A DNA stretch of 64,000 bases from JBBQED01 sp038320345 (GTDB lineage: Bacteria > Bacteroidota > Bacteroidia > AKYH767-A > OLB10), in NCBI GenBank assembly GCA_038320345.1, contig JBBQED010000016.1, positions 1-64,000 of the forward strand, read 5' to 3'. The notes below the pieces were generated by a model, which ran no database searches, was not told the origin of the DNA, and saw only the letters and a list, made by a program, of their open reading frames with translations. How positions within the stretch are numbered: the stretch's first letter is position 1; each line of letters starts with the position of its first letter. The position numbers were made by a program, and so were the translations under genes. Below, one piece after another: positions 63,332 through 64,000 of the stretch.

Positions 63332-63811
63332 ATGAATCCCTTGATCAGAAGAGCGAAAAAAGAAGATATGCCTGCCGTTCATGCTTTAATATATGAGCTA
63401 GCAGTTTTTGAAAAAGCACCCGAAGCAGTAACCAATACCATACTAGCTATGGAAGAAGATGGTTTTGGAAAAACGCCTGTATTTCATTGTCAGGTAGCAG
63501 AAGTGGATGGAGAAATAATAGGGATTGTGATCTACTTTATAAAATATTCGACTTGGAAAGGAAAAGGGATTTACTTGGAAGATCTTGTAGTGACGGAAAA
63601 AATGCGAGGGAAAGGAATTGGTAAATTATTATTTGATGCGGTCATGAAAGATGCCGTTGCGTTAAATGCACAACAACTTCACTGGCAAGTATTAGACTGG
63701 AACCAACCTGCAATTCAGTTTTATAAAAAATATGCAGCCCAACTGGATGAAGAATGGATCAACTGTAAGCTGGACAGATCCTCCATGGAAAAATTATTGT
63801 TGTTAGGATAA
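63332..63811 (+). CDS. GNAT-family N-acetyltransferase
   Basis: A 159-residue Gcn5-type acetyltransferase (diamine acetyltransferase-like branch). The acetyl-CoA-binding motif is VVTEKMRGKGIGKLLFDAVMKDA, with YFIKYSTWKGKGIYLEDLVV before it and LNAQQLHWQVLDWNQPAIQFYKKYAAQ after. The substrate (polyamine, amino acid or other) cannot be told. It precedes the aspartate kinase gene by 49 bases on the same strand. Confidence 0.93.
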   Translation: MNPLIRRAKKEDMPAVHALIYELAVFEKAPEAVTNTILAMEEDGFGKTPVFHCQVAEVDGEIIGIVIYFIKYSTWKGKGIYLEDLVVTEKMRGKGIGKLLFDAVMKDAVALNAQQLHWQVLDWNQPAIQFYKKYAAQLDEEWINCKLDRSSMEKLLLLG

Positions 63812-63860
63812 AAATTTGGTGAATCATCACTCACCAACTGCCATTATATAAAGTAACAGT

Positions 63861-64000
63861 ATGAAAGTATTTAAATTTGGAGGGGCTTCAGTAAAAGATG
63901 CGTCAGCAGTTAAGAACGTAGCAGAAATTTTAAAACTTTATGAGGGAGAAAAAATCGCAGTGGTAATTTCTGCGATGGGAAAAACTACCAATTCTCTGGA
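63861..64000 (+). CDS. Aspartate kinase, partial (cut by window end)
   Basis: The first 46 codons of an aspartate kinase: MKVFKFGGASVKDASAVKNV with the ATP-binding KFGGASV start, then IAVVISAMGKTTNSL. The rest lies beyond 64000. It gives aspartyl phosphate, the substrate of the asd product in this window, for lysine, threonine and methionine synthesis. Whether it is a single enzyme (lysC) or the N-terminus of a ThrA-type fusion cannot be seen. Confidence 0.88.
   Translation, partial: MKVFKFGGASVKDASAVKNVAEILKLYEGEKIAVVISAMGKTTNSL

Overview
The window is a 64 kb chromosomal segment of a Bacteroidota bacterium. Evidence: secreted proteins carry type IX secretion (T9SS) sorting domains, there is a GldD gliding lipoprotein and a PorG-like (DUF6089) outer-membrane protein, the gene order ftsX-DUF3098-uppP-truB-queA-ispD and the mutY/HU/TPR/rng/ssb neighbourhood are typical of the phylum, and promoters carry the Bacteroidota -7 element TAnnTTTG. 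GC content is low (hand-counted stretches are mostly 35-42%). I see no rRNA, tRNA, CRISPR array, transposase or prophage. Genus cannot be told from this sequence.

Layout. 1-4.4 kb: a PadR regulator fused in operon with a membrane protein carrying two GldL-like motifs, then two lipoproteins. 4.4-8.5 kb: a FucP-type sugar transporter, then a redox/sulfur module (Crp/Fnr regulator, two DUF2892 proteins, rhodanese, OsmC, thioredoxin) with two matching operator-like dyads. 8.7-12.6 kb: a MacB-type permease and an NQR2/RnfD-like membrane protein paired with a DUF2330 protein. 12.6-23 kb: M13 peptidase, YyaL-type DUF255 protein, CvpA, cyclophilin, pheS, S41 protease, AI-2E-type permease. 23-29.5 kb: a candidate light-response neighbourhood with an ECF sigma factor, folE, a MerR regulator holding the complete cobalamin motifs of CarH/LitR photoreceptors, a TIGR01777 oxidoreductase and a class I photolyase. 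29.5-40 kb: a giant BNR/PKD T9SS protein, ribE, an MFS permease, rlmN, an amidohydrolase, DUF4468, and a D,D-carboxypeptidase with LysM domains. 40-45 kb: the ispD/queA/truB/uppP/DUF3098/ftsX block. 45-50.8 kb: leuS (with a very AT-rich internal patch), scpB, DUF3108, asd. 50.9-56.3 kb: T9SS cargo and the DUF6089 protein. 56.3-64 kb: a GC-rich structured element, rng, a 30-residue basic ribosomal-type protein, TPR, HU, mutY, ssb, gldD, hydrolase, GNAT, and the start of an aspartate kinase cut by the window edge.

The two most promising systems are (1) the split-YgaP redox module, whose Crp/Fnr-like regulator gene sits beside two GTAAC-N4-GTTAC-like dyads placed at the same distance (36.5 bp) from a -7-like box in front of two transcription units, and (2) the CarH-like B12 photoreceptor candidate near folE, an ECF sigma factor and a photolyase, with a dense cluster of TTAAAC elements between sigma factor and folE.
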